NCBI GenBank assembly: GCA_002600635.1 | Contig: CP021371.1 | Coordinates: forward strand, 2,855,001 to 2,919,000 | Origin: Rhizobium sp. ACO-34A | GTDB taxonomy: Bacteria; Pseudomonadota; Alphaproteobacteria; Rhizobiales; Rhizobiaceae | DNA: 64,000 nt | Direction of reading: 5' to 3' | Shown here: piece after piece, positions 45,214 through 53,256 of the stretch | Layout: each line of letters opens with the position of its first letter | Numbering within the stretch: position 1 is the stretch's first letter | Notes under the pieces: generated by a model | The model's database searches: none | Told to the model about the DNA's origin: nothing | What the model saw: only the letters and a program-made list of their open reading frames with translations | Made by a program: the position numbers and the translations under genes

Positions 45214-46017
45214 TCAGGCCGTCGTCGGCAGCGTCTCGAGATAGAGCGACAGAAGCTGGATCTGCGAGGATATGCCGAGCTTGCGATAGACATTGCGCCG
45301 ATGCACCTTCACCGTGCCGGTCGCTATGTTGAGCCGGAGTCCAATGGACTCGGACGAATGCCCTTGCAGCACGAGCTCGATGATCGCGGCCTCCCGTGCT
45401 GTCAGGTTGAGATCCCGCCAGATGCGCTGCGGGCCGGAATCGTCAACATGGCCGCGCTTTCGGCTCGCCCGCGCCGCGTCGAAACGCTTGCCGGTTTCCG
45501 CCCAGAAATGCCGTACGATAGCCGCGACCAGAGGTTCAGCCTGCTTCAAAAGGGCGAATTCGCTTGCCGAGAACACTCCCGACGCCTCCTTGCGCATCAG
45601 GGAAAGCACGATCGTCACATCGCCCGGAAGCGTGACGAAGAAGCCGATCTCTTCGGCAAGGCCCGTCTGCCCGTAATAGGTCCGGTAGTATTCGCTGGAA
45701 AAGAACCGGTCGGGTGCCAGCTCCCGCATGCGAAAAACTCCGGCACCGGCCGCAGTCGCATTCCAGTAGAACGGATCGAGCAGATAGGCACCGTCCTGAT
45801 AAAGGCTGACGAAGAGTTCGTGCTCCTTCTCGTTGAAGGTGGCGTAGAGATCGATCGGCCGCTGTTCCCCGCGATAGGCAAAGACCACGACATGGTCGAA
45901 GCGCGTGAGGCTCGCCATCAGCTGGCGGAAGCGCTCCCCCACCTCGACATCGGCAAGCGCCTCCACGCCGACCAGCGAGGCGGCAGCCTGAAACAGGTTT
46001 CCATGGTCGATCGGCAT
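45214..46017 (-). CDS. LuxR-family regulator with C-terminal HTH
   Basis: 267 residues. The N-terminal 180 residues form a sensor-like domain without the conserved Trp/Tyr/Asp set of acyl-homoserine-lactone receptors, so it is unlikely to be a quorum sensor. The C terminus is a typical LuxR HTH: LTAREAAIIELVLQGHSSES, IATGTVKVHRRNVYRKLG. The ATG at 46017 (MPIDHGNLFQAAASLVG) has AAGGA ten bases upstream; the frame continues upstream without a ribosome site. It is divergent from the PotABCD-type operon with palindromes between, so it probably regulates that operon. Confidence 0.87.
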   Translation of the reverse strand: MPIDHGNLFQAAASLVGVEALADVEVGERFRQLMASLTRFDHVVVFAYRGEQRPIDLYATFNEKEHELFVSLYQDGAYLLDPFYWNATAAGAGVFRMRELAPDRFFSSEYYRTYYGQTGLAEEIGFFVTLPGDVTIVLSLMRKEASGVFSASEFALLKQAEPLVAAIVRHFWAETGKRFDAARASRKRGHVDDSGPQRIWRDLNLTAREAAIIELVLQGHSSESIGLRLNIATGTVKVHRRNVYRKLGISSQIQLLSLYLETLPTTA

Positions 46018-46063
46018 CGCGTCGAGATCCTTTCCATGTCCGCGGACTCTCCTCCGAAGCGCG

Positions 46064-46123
46064 GCAGAGGTATATCTTCCACGACACAATTTACGGCAAA
46101 ATACCTCTCTCGGGGTATATACC
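46064..46123. promoter_or_regulatory. Repeated GGTAT/ATACC palindromes between luxR-type and ABC genes
   Basis: GGTATATACC (46114-46123) is a perfect 10-bp palindrome. ATACC (46101-46105) pairs with the GGTAT at 46114, and another GAGGTATAT stands near 46067. They lie 95-150 bases before the ABC ATPase start in the 200-base divergent gap. Confidence 0.45.
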
Positions 46124-46217
46124 GCGAAATGAACGCAGGACTACTCTTCCACCTAGCGACGGTGGCAAGGCAACGAAGAGTGCCGACATAAAAAACCTCT
46201 AGCCGCGGGGAACAGAC

Positions 46218-47312
46218 GTGACGCAAACGTCAGTCAACGACATCGAATTCCGGTCCGTCACCAAGAACTATGGTGCCGTCACCGCAGTGAAGAACATTGA
46301 ACTCGCAGTGCCGAAGGGTGCGTTTCTGGCGCTCCTCGGGCCATCGGGCTGCGGCAAGACCACTTGCCTCAGGATGATCGGCGGCTTCGAGCAGCCGAGC
46401 GAAGGCGAGGTGATGATCGCCGACACTCCGATGCGCGGCGTTCCGGCCTATCGCCGCCCGGTGAACATGGTGTTCCAGCACTATGCGCTCTTCCCGCATT
46501 TCGACGTTGAGAACAACGTCGCCTATGGCCTGAGGCAGCTACGCCCTCGCCTGCCCTCGGCTGAAATCGTGAAAAGGGTCGCTTCGGCGCTCGAAATGGT
46601 CCGGCTCGGCGGCTTCGGCAAGCGGCGTATCCATGAACTCTCCGGCGGCCAGCAGCAGCGCGTGGCGCTTGCCCGGGCGCTGGTGAACCGTCCCTCGGTC
46701 CTCCTGCTCGACGAGCCTCTGGCCGCGCTCGACAAGAACCTGCGCACCGCAATGCAGATCGAACTGCAGACGATCCAGCGCGAACTCGGCATCACCTTCG
46801 TGCTCGTAACCCATGACCAGGAGGAGGCACTTTCGATGAGCGACCTCGTCTGCGTCATGAATGCCGGCCGGATCGTCCAGCTCGCCCCGCCGCAGGAGGT
46901 CTACGACAACCCCGCCGACCTCTTCGTCGCCGGCTTTGTCGGCAAGACCAACAAGCTGGAAGGCGAAATCGAGGCCCGCGGCACCGATCGCTGCATGATC
47001 CGCCTCGGTAATGGCGTGGCGATCACCGCACCGGTCAAGCGGGAGCTTTCGGCAGGCAAGGCGATCCTGTCCGTGCGCCCCGAGGCAATCACGCTTTCGA
47101 CCGCCGCAGGCGGGGTAACCGACGCGCTGCGCGGCCAGGTGACAAACAGGATCTTCCTGGGCTCCAGCGTTGAATATTGCGTGGCCGTGCCCGGCATCGG
47201 CGATGTCCTCGTCACCACGGAACGCCAGCCGGCCGAAACCGGCCTGCACGATCCCGGCACCGAGGTCGCACTCGGTTTCGACCCGCAGGCCGTTCACATT
47301 TTTTCAGCATGA
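46218..47312 (+). CDS. ABC importer, ATP-binding subunit (PotA-like)
   Basis: 364-residue ATPase for a polyamine/betaine-type importer. Walker A GPSGCGKTT, Q-loop MVFQHYALFPHF, signature LSGGQQQR, Walker B VLLLDEPLAALDK, switch VTHDQEEALS, then a C-terminal TOBE domain (about 280-360). The GTG start follows GGGGAACA. It is the first gene of a five-gene operon: ATPase, binding protein, two permeases, SDR. In this carnitine-catabolic neighbourhood a quaternary amine such as carnitine or gamma-butyrobetaine is a more likely cargo than spermidine. Confidence 0.92.
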   Translation: MTQTSVNDIEFRSVTKNYGAVTAVKNIELAVPKGAFLALLGPSGCGKTTCLRMIGGFEQPSEGEVMIADTPMRGVPAYRRPVNMVFQHYALFPHFDVENNVAYGLRQLRPRLPSAEIVKRVASALEMVRLGGFGKRRIHELSGGQQQRVALARALVNRPSVLLLDEPLAALDKNLRTAMQIELQTIQRELGITFVLVTHDQEEALSMSDLVCVMNAGRIVQLAPPQEVYDNPADLFVAGFVGKTNKLEGEIEARGTDRCMIRLGNGVAITAPVKRELSAGKAILSVRPEAITLSTAAGGVTDALRGQVTNRIFLGSSVEYCVAVPGIGDVLVTTERQPAETGLHDPGTEVALGFDPQAVHIFSA

Positions 47313-47358
47313 CGCGCATTACAAGAAAACATCACGAAAAAACAAAGGGAACAGCAAC

Positions 47359-48519
47359 ATGAGCAGGAAAGAAAAGGATAATTCGCTGATCACGCCCGAA
47401 CGCTTCATGGACGAGTTCATGCGTTTGAAGCGTGGTTCCGTGAGCCGCCGTCACTTCCTCGGCATAACCGGTCTTGGCCTTGCGGCAACCGTCATGGGTG
47501 GCGCGATGCGCCCCTTCGGTTCCATGGCGATGGCCGAGGATCTCGGCAAGCAGATGTCGATCGCCACATGGCCGAACTACCACGATCCGGCAACCTTCGA
47601 AGCCTTCACCGCCGCGACCGGCGTTGCCGTCGAGGTCAACGTCTTCGGCTCCAACGAGGAAATGCTGGCCAAGCTCCAGGCCGGTGCTTCCGGCTGGGAC
47701 CTGTTCGTGCCGACCAACTACACGATCTCGACATATGTCCAGCTCGGCCTGATCGACGAACTCGACCTGACCAAGGTGCCGAACTTCAGCGCCGCGACCG
47801 AGAACCCGCGTTTCACCTCCGAAGGCAAGGTCGACGGCAAGACCTTTGCCCTGCCGAAGAATTGGGGAACCACCGGTTTTGCGGTCAATACCGACAAGAT
47901 CAAGAAGCCGATGGCAAGCTGGAAGGACTTCTTCGAAGTCGCCATGACCGAGGCCGACGGCCGCGCCATGGTTCACGACTACCAGCTCACCACCATCGGC
48001 AACGCGCTGGTGTCGCTCGGTTACTCCTTCAACTCGATCAAGCCGGAAGAACTCGCCAAGGCCGAGGAACTGCTGCTCAAGGTGAAGCCGCATCTCTTCG
48101 CCATCAACAGCGACTACCAGCCGGCCATGCGCGCCGGTGATGCATGGCTGACCATGTGCTGGACCAATGACGGCGCTCAGCTCAACCGCGACGTTCCCGA
48201 TATCGCCTATATCCTCGGCAAGGACGGCGGCGAGATCTGGACCGACTATTACGCGATCCCGAAGGATGCCCCGAACAAGGCAGCCGGATATGCGCTCCTG
48301 AACTTCCTGATGGACCCGGCCGTCGCGGTGAAGGAACACATCGCCAACGGCGCTCCGGCAACCGACAGCCGCGTCATCGACCTGCTGCCAAAGGAAATCA
48401 CCTCGAACAAGATCGTCTATCCGGACGAAGCTGCGCTCACACCGCTCGAATTCGGCGCAGCCGTGACGCTGACCGATCCCGGCCGCGCCGAGCTGATGGC
48501 ACGGTTCAAATCGGCCTGA
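47359..48519 (+). CDS. ABC importer, periplasmic binding protein (PotD-like, Tat signal)
   Basis: 386-residue binding protein of the spermidine/putrescine class. It has an N-terminal twin-arginine signal, SRRHFLGITGLGLAATV, indicating export in folded form. The mature part has IATWPNYHDPATFEAFTAAT, WGTTGFAVNTDKI and MCWTNDGAQLNRD. Related carnitine, choline and polyamine binding proteins use aromatic boxes; several Trp/Tyr residues are available but the ligand cannot be fixed. The ATG at 47359 is 46 bases after the ATPase gene. It is separated from the first permease gene by a RIME-type repeat. Confidence 0.9.
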   Translation: MSRKEKDNSLITPERFMDEFMRLKRGSVSRRHFLGITGLGLAATVMGGAMRPFGSMAMAEDLGKQMSIATWPNYHDPATFEAFTAATGVAVEVNVFGSNEEMLAKLQAGASGWDLFVPTNYTISTYVQLGLIDELDLTKVPNFSAATENPRFTSEGKVDGKTFALPKNWGTTGFAVNTDKIKKPMASWKDFFEVAMTEADGRAMVHDYQLTTIGNALVSLGYSFNSIKPEELAKAEELLLKVKPHLFAINSDYQPAMRAGDAWLTMCWTNDGAQLNRDVPDIAYILGKDGGEIWTDYYAIPKDAPNKAAGYALLNFLMDPAVAVKEHIANGAPATDSRVIDLLPKEITSNKIVYPDEAALTPLEFGAAVTLTDPGRAELMARFKSA

Positions 48520-48599
48520 GCATGAACCCGGGCGGCTCGTCGCCGCCCGCGTCCCATCCCCCGCCGGTACAAGGCGGACCACGGCGGGGGATTTTCCGT

Positions 48600-48715
48600 T
48601 AGAGCAATTCCAGCAAAAGTGGGAACCGGTTTTGCGTCCGGAATTGCGTGAAACCAAAGAGATAGAGCATTGAAGGCGATTCCGTTGTCGCCTGAAATGA
48701 TCTGGAACTCCTTCA
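48600..48715. repeat. RIME-type Rhizobium intergenic mosaic element
   Basis: The stretch begins AGAGCAATTCCAGCAAAAGT and contains the inverted pairs CAATTCC/GGAATTG and GCAAAA/TTTTGC, then the AAAGAGATAGAGC core. A second palindrome, AGGCGA/TCGCCT, follows near 48675. Order and wording match the two-palindrome RIME1 elements dispersed in Sinorhizobium, Rhizobium and Agrobacterium. It lies inside an operon, so its RNA hairpins may modulate the ratio of binding protein to permeases. Confidence 0.85.
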
Positions 48716-48731
48716 GGATCGATTTCGACCC

Positions 48732-49595
48732 ATGGCCAGTCTCGACACAAGGAAAAAGCTTGTGACTGCGGCGCTGATCGCGCCGGCGGCCCTATGGCTG
48801 TTCTTCTTCCTGGTGCTGCCTTTCATCGCCATGGTGGGCTTCTCCTTCGGCGAACGCGGCGCGGCTGGCGGCTACCAGCCCGGCTTCACGCTGGAGCACT
48901 ACGCCAATCTCGGCGCCCGCTCGATGGCCTACGTCAACACGCTGACACTGGCGCCGATCGGCTCCCTGCTCTGCCTGCTGATCGCCTATCCGGCTGCCTA
49001 TTACCTCGCGGTCAAATCGAACCCCAACCACCGGCTCCTGCTGGTCTCGCTCGTCATCATTCCCTTCTGGACGAGCCTGCTCGTGCGCACCTATGCCTGG
49101 ATGTATATTCTCGGCTCCCGCGGCATTCCGAACCTGCTCGACATGATCGGCATCGAGAATGTCCGCATGCTCAACACGCCCGGCGCGGTGCTGCTCGGCA
49201 TCGTCTACGGCTATCTGCCGCTGATGATCATGCCGATCTATGTCAGCCTCGAAAAGCTCGACAGGCGTCTGCTGGAAGCTTCCGCCGATCTTGGCGCCAG
49301 GCCGATCTCGACATTTTTCAGCGTCACCCTGCCCCTTTCCCTGCCCGGCGTCATGACCGGCGTGGCGCTCGTCACCATCCTGCTGCTCGGCGAATATCTG
49401 ATCCCGCAGCTTCTCGGTGGCGGCAAGGTCTTCTTCCTCGGCAACGCGCTGGTCGATCTCTTCCTGCAATCGCGCAACTGGCCGTTCGGCTCGGCGATTG
49501 CAGTCACCCTCGTGCTCATCGTCGTCATCGTCCTGATGATCGCCATGCGGATCGCCTGGCGGGTCTCGGGCACAAGGCAAGTGGATCTCGTCTGA
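48732..49595 (+). CDS. ABC importer, permease (PotB-like)
   Basis: 287-residue inner-membrane protein with six helices. The EAA loop is DRRLLEASADLGARPISTFF, and LVIIPFWTSLLVRTYAWMYI is typical of PotB. TGATG at 49593-49597 joins its stop to the next start by one base. It forms the channel with the PotC-like partner. Confidence 0.92.
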   Translation: MASLDTRKKLVTAALIAPAALWLFFFLVLPFIAMVGFSFGERGAAGGYQPGFTLEHYANLGARSMAYVNTLTLAPIGSLLCLLIAYPAAYYLAVKSNPNHRLLLVSLVIIPFWTSLLVRTYAWMYILGSRGIPNLLDMIGIENVRMLNTPGAVLLGIVYGYLPLMIMPIYVSLEKLDRRLLEASADLGARPISTFFSVTLPLSLPGVMTGVALVTILLLGEYLIPQLLGGGKVFFLGNALVDLFLQSRNWPFGSAIAVTLVLIVVIVLMIAMRIAWRVSGTRQVDLV

Positions 49596-50419
49596 TGCGC
49601 GCCTTCATCACCAGCGTCTACCTGTTCCTTTACGCGCCGATCGCCCTCGTCGTCCTGTTTTCATTCAATGCCGGTCGCAACGCGTCCGAGTTCATCGGCT
49701 TCTCGACCCAGTGGTACGGCAAGGCGCTCGGCAACAGCTTCCTGATGAATGCGTTGTGGAACAGCCTCGTCATCGGCCTGACCAGCGCCCTGCTCGCCGC
49801 CCTCTTCGGCACCATGGCGGCCCTTGCGATGGAGCGCATGTCGCCACGCATGCGGGCGATCTTCGATGGCCTGTTTTCCGCAGCCATCGTCGTTCCGGGC
49901 GTCGTCATCGGCATTGCGACGCTGGTTGCGCTGGTCGAGGTGTTCAATTTCGTCAATCCGGTTCTGACAGCGATCTGGCCGGGAGAAGCCGCACCGAAAC
50001 TGGGGCTCGGTTACGGCTCCGTGATCGCGGCCCACGGCCTGTTCAGCATGGCGCTCGTGACCATGATCGTGAAGGCGCGTATCGCCAGCCTCGGCCGGGA
50101 TATCGTGGAAGCCTCAAGCGACCTCTACGCCACGCCGTTCACCACCTTCCGCTCCATCGTCCTGCCGCAGATCCTGCCATCCATCGTGGCCGGCTTCCTG
50201 CTTGCCTTCACCTTCTCCTTCGACGATTTCATCATAGCCTTCTTCGTCGCGGGCTCGAAGACCACGCTGCCGATGTATGTCTTCGCCTCGATCCGCCGCG
50301 GCATCACGCCGGAGATCAACGCCGTAGCGTCCATGGTGCTCGCCGCCTCTCTGCTGATGATCGTCGGCGCACGCAGCCTGATGCGCGAGCGCAAGCCTGC
50401 GTCTTCGGAAACGGAGTAA
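49595..50419 (+). CDS. ABC importer, permease (PotC-like)
   Basis: 274-residue inner-membrane protein, six helices. Its EAA loop GRDIVEASSDLYATPFTTFR precedes TFSFDDFIIAFFVAG, a motif common in PotC. The start MRAFITSVYLFLY enters the first helix at once. The SDR gene follows after five bases, implying cotranscription. Confidence 0.92.
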   Translation: MRAFITSVYLFLYAPIALVVLFSFNAGRNASEFIGFSTQWYGKALGNSFLMNALWNSLVIGLTSALLAALFGTMAALAMERMSPRMRAIFDGLFSAAIVVPGVVIGIATLVALVEVFNFVNPVLTAIWPGEAAPKLGLGYGSVIAAHGLFSMALVTMIVKARIASLGRDIVEASSDLYATPFTTFRSIVLPQILPSIVAGFLLAFTFSFDDFIIAFFVAGSKTTLPMYVFASIRRGITPEINAVASMVLAASLLMIVGARSLMRERKPASSETE

Positions 50420-50424
50420 ATCCC

Positions 50425-51186
50425 ATGATCCTCAAGGACCGCGTCGCCATCGTCACCGGCGCCGGCTCGGGCATCGGTCGCGCTTCCGCCGCAATCATCG
50501 CCCGCGAGGGCGCTCATGTCGTCGTCGCCGACCGGAACGCCGACGCCGCGCAATTCACCGTAGCGGATATCGAGGCAGCGGGAGGCTCGGCCGAGGCGCT
50601 CGTTATAGACGTCACCGACGATGCCGCCCTCAGCGATGGATTTGCCGGCGCGCTTGCCCGTCATGGCAGGATCGACATCCTGCACAACCATGCAGGGGCT
50701 CAGGTCGAGGGCGATCTGGAAACAGTCTCCGTCGAAGGCTTCGACCGTTCCTGGGACCTGAACGTGCGCGCCCATTTCATGGCGGCTCGCCTCGTCATGC
50801 CGGCGATGAAGGCTGCCGGTCGCGGATCCATCGTCAACACCTCGTCATCCTCGGGCATTCTCTACGACCGCGAGATGATCGCCTACACGACCTCGAAACA
50901 CGCAGTCATCGCCATGACGAAACAGATGGCCGGTGACTATGCGAAGTTCGGCATCCGGGTAAACGCCCTTTGCCCGGGCTGGGTCGATACACCCTTCAAC
51001 GATCCCTTCATCCGCCAGATGGGCGGACGGGAAGAGCTTGAAGCCTATATCCGGCGAAAGGTGCCGCTCGGTCGCTTCGGCAGCACCGACGAGATCGCCG
51101 AAGCCGTTCTCTTCCTCGTCTCCGACCGCTCATCCTACATGACCGGCCAGGTCCTCGTGATCGACGGCGGCGAAACGGTATCCTGA
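50425..51186 (+). CDS. Short-chain dehydrogenase/reductase
   Basis: 253-residue classical SDR. Cofactor site TGAGSGIG (11-18), with Asp36 in VVADRNAD favouring NAD. The catalytic residues are a serine near 141, Tyr154 and Lys158 (AYTTSKHAV). NHAG replaces the usual NNAG (88-91). It closes the PotABCD-type operon and converges with the GlxA-type regulator gene. A role in oxidising a hydroxylated quaternary amine or its breakdown product is plausible but unproven; carnitine dehydrogenase itself is encoded separately. Confidence 0.9.
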   Translation: MILKDRVAIVTGAGSGIGRASAAIIAREGAHVVVADRNADAAQFTVADIEAAGGSAEALVIDVTDDAALSDGFAGALARHGRIDILHNHAGAQVEGDLETVSVEGFDRSWDLNVRAHFMAARLVMPAMKAAGRGSIVNTSSSSGILYDREMIAYTTSKHAVIAMTKQMAGDYAKFGIRVNALCPGWVDTPFNDPFIRQMGGREELEAYIRRKVPLGRFGSTDEIAEAVLFLVSDRSSYMTGQVLVIDGGETVS

Positions 51187-51196
51187 ACGGCGAAAA

Positions 51197-52180
51197 CTAC
51201 GCGACCATGCCGCTGCCCGGCCGCAAGCGTCGGCGGGTGTCGGAAGCGCTTTCCCGGAAATGCGCCCGGTAGCTGCGGGCAAAGGCCGAAGCCGAATTGA
51301 AACCGGTCAGCGCCGCGATATCGGCAAAGGCGAGCCGCGTCTCGATCACCTTGCGCCGCGCCGCATTGAGCCGAAGCGCCAGATAATGCACATGCGGCGG
51401 CGCGCCGATCGTCTCCCGAAACAGGGATTGCAGGTATCGGTCGCTGACCCCGACGCGTCGGGCAAGCCGCGCCAGCGTCAGCGGCTGCTCGATATGCTCC
51501 TCCATCAATCGCATGGCATGACTGACCCTCGGATCGGCCAGCCGCACGCTGCCGGTCGAGGGCATGGTTGCCGCATCGCCCGGCGTCCCGCCCTGCTCGT
51601 AGATGAACTGCCGCGACACCTCCAGCGCCATGGAATAGCCGTGACGGCGACGGATCAACTCCAGCATCAGGTCAAGCGTCGGCAGCGAACCGCCGGTCGT
51701 AATCCGTTTTCCGTCGATCACATAGCGCTCCCGAACGGTGCGCACCTGAGGATAGGAGGAGGAAAACTCCTCGTAATCCTCCCAGTGCGAGGTTGCCGAG
51801 AAACCATCGAGAAGTGCCGTCTCGGCCAGCAGCCATGTGCCTGATTCGATGCCGGCGACGACGCTCCGATGGCGGGCGGTCTTGGCCAGCAGTGTTTTCA
51901 GCGCAGACGTCGCATAACGCCGCCAGTTGTGGCTCGACAGAACGAAAAGCGGGGTCGTCTCGTTCTCCGGCCGGAAGACCTCGTCGACCGGCACGGGAAT
52001 GCGGCTCTTCGTCTCGATGGCCAGCCCGTCCGGACTCATGATGCGCCAGCGGTAAAGGTCAAGACCGCTGACCCGATTGGCGACGCGCAGCGGTTCGATC
52101 ACCGAAGCGACGAGGATGAGGTTGGTGTCCGGCACGATGAGAATGTCGAGCGCGGTCGTCTGGATCGGGTCTTCCGCCAT
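51197..52180 (-). CDS. cdhR: GlxA-family AraC regulator, probable carnitine regulator CdhR
   Basis: 327 residues. The N-terminal DJ-1/PfpI-like domain (about 10-190) lacks obvious enzyme function: LDILIVPDTNLILVASVIEP and ESGTWLLAETALLDG. The C-terminal AraC double HTH (about 215-315) includes LTLARLARRVGVSDRYLQSL and IAALTGFNSASAFARSYRAH. Pseudomonas CdhR has this architecture and activates carnitine catabolism. Here the gene is divergent from the beta-keto acid cleavage and carnitine dehydrogenase genes, across 123 bases with an 11-bp inverted repeat. GbdR, the related glycine betaine regulator, is the main alternative. Confidence 0.82.
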   Translation of the reverse strand: MAEDPIQTTALDILIVPDTNLILVASVIEPLRVANRVSGLDLYRWRIMSPDGLAIETKSRIPVPVDEVFRPENETTPLFVLSSHNWRRYATSALKTLLAKTARHRSVVAGIESGTWLLAETALLDGFSATSHWEDYEEFSSSYPQVRTVRERYVIDGKRITTGGSLPTLDLMLELIRRRHGYSMALEVSRQFIYEQGGTPGDAATMPSTGSVRLADPRVSHAMRLMEEHIEQPLTLARLARRVGVSDRYLQSLFRETIGAPPHVHYLALRLNAARRKVIETRLAFADIAALTGFNSASAFARSYRAHFRESASDTRRRLRPGSGMVA

Positions 52181-52203
52181 ACAATCGTCTTTTAAAAGAG
52201 CAT

Positions 52204-52237
52204 CGGATCAATTCCGATACTGTATAGAATTGATCCG
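52204..52237. promoter_or_regulatory. Inverted repeat operator in the cdhR / cleavage-enzyme promoter region
   Basis: CGGATCAATTC (52204-52214) and GAATTGATCCG (52227-52237) are perfect 11-bp reverse complements with a 12-bp AT-rich spacer. It lies 24 bases from the cdhR start and 67 from the cleavage-enzyme start, ideal for a divergent regulator. Confidence 0.7.
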
Positions 52238-52303
52238 TTCATGCAAAGCACGTCCATCAAAACTGGCACGTAATAGCTCCAACAAAAGAGGGAGAACCTG
52301 ACC

Positions 52304-53218
52304 GTGCCACTAGCCATGAATCGCGACGTCTTCATCACCTGTGCCGTCACCGGCGCCGGCGACACCACTTCCAGGTCGAAGCACGTACCGATTACCCCCC
52401 GGCAGATCGCCGAAAGCGCCATCGATGCGGCAAAGGCGGGCGCTGCCGTCGTCCACTGCCACGTCCGCGAGCCGGAAACGGGTGCAGCAAGCCGCCGCAA
52501 CGAACTCTACAGGGAAGTTACCGACCGCATCCGCGCAGCCGATGTCGACGTCGTCCTCAACCTCACCGCCGGCATGGGCGGCGACCTGATTTTCGGTGAT
52601 GTCGAAAGCCCTCTTCCCCTGAACCCGAAGGGCACCGACATGGCCGGTGCTACCGAGCGCGTCTCCCATGTCGCCGAGTGCCTGCCGGAAATCTGCACGC
52701 TCGATTGCGGCACGATGAACTTCAACCTCGGCGACTACGTGATGACCAACACGCCGTCCATGCTGCGCGCCATGGCGAAGCAGATGACGGACCTCGGCGT
52801 TCGCCCCGAGATCGAGGCCTTCGACACCGGTCACCTCTGGTTCGCCAAGCAGCTTGCCGAGGAAGGCCTGATCGAGGATCCGGTCCTGATCCAGCTTTGC
52901 ATGGGCATTCCGTGGGGCGCGCCCGATGACCTCAACACCTTCATGGCGATGGTCAACAACGTGCCGTCGCACTGGACCTTCTCCGCCTTCTCCATTGGCC
53001 GCAATGCCATGGCCTACCCAGCAGCCGCCGTGCTCGCCGGCGGCAATGTCCGTGTCGGCCTTGAGGACAATCTTTATGTCGGCAAGGGCCAGCTCGCCAC
53101 CAACGCCCAGCTCGTCGAAAAGGCTGTTCAAGTCATCGAAGGCATGGGCGCTCGCGTCATCGGCCCGGCCGAGGTGCGCGAAAAGCTGAAGCTTGTGAAG
53201 CGCGCCCCGCGCAGCTGA
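52304..53218 (+). CDS. cdhC: Beta-keto acid cleavage enzyme (BKACE), probable dehydrocarnitine cleavage enzyme
   Basis: 304-residue TIM-barrel zinc enzyme (formerly DUF849). The metal site is VVHCHVREPETG with His51 and His53. VLNLTAGMGGDL, LDCGTMNF and GLEDNLYVGKGQLATNAQLV are family hallmarks. BKACE enzymes condense a beta-keto acid with acetyl-CoA, giving acetoacetate and a new CoA ester; the carnitine member yields betainyl-CoA from dehydrocarnitine. Carnitine dehydrogenase is encoded 38 bases downstream, which fixes the substrate well. GTG 52304 has GGGAGA at proper distance; ATG 52316 (MNRDVFITCAV) is the alternative. Confidence 0.9.
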   Translation: MPLAMNRDVFITCAVTGAGDTTSRSKHVPITPRQIAESAIDAAKAGAAVVHCHVREPETGAASRRNELYREVTDRIRAADVDVVLNLTAGMGGDLIFGDVESPLPLNPKGTDMAGATERVSHVAECLPEICTLDCGTMNFNLGDYVMTNTPSMLRAMAKQMTDLGVRPEIEAFDTGHLWFAKQLAEEGLIEDPVLIQLCMGIPWGAPDDLNTFMAMVNNVPSHWTFSAFSIGRNAMAYPAAAVLAGGNVRVGLEDNLYVGKGQLATNAQLVEKAVQVIEGMGARVIGPAEVREKLKLVKRAPRS

Positions 53219-53256
53219 TCCGGAACAGGCGATCGAGAGATACAGGGAATTTTTGC

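Noticed and set aside
45214..46017. Quorum-sensing LuxR receptor
   Set aside because: The N-terminal domain lacks the conserved acyl-homoserine-lactone pocket pattern and no luxI-type gene is nearby.
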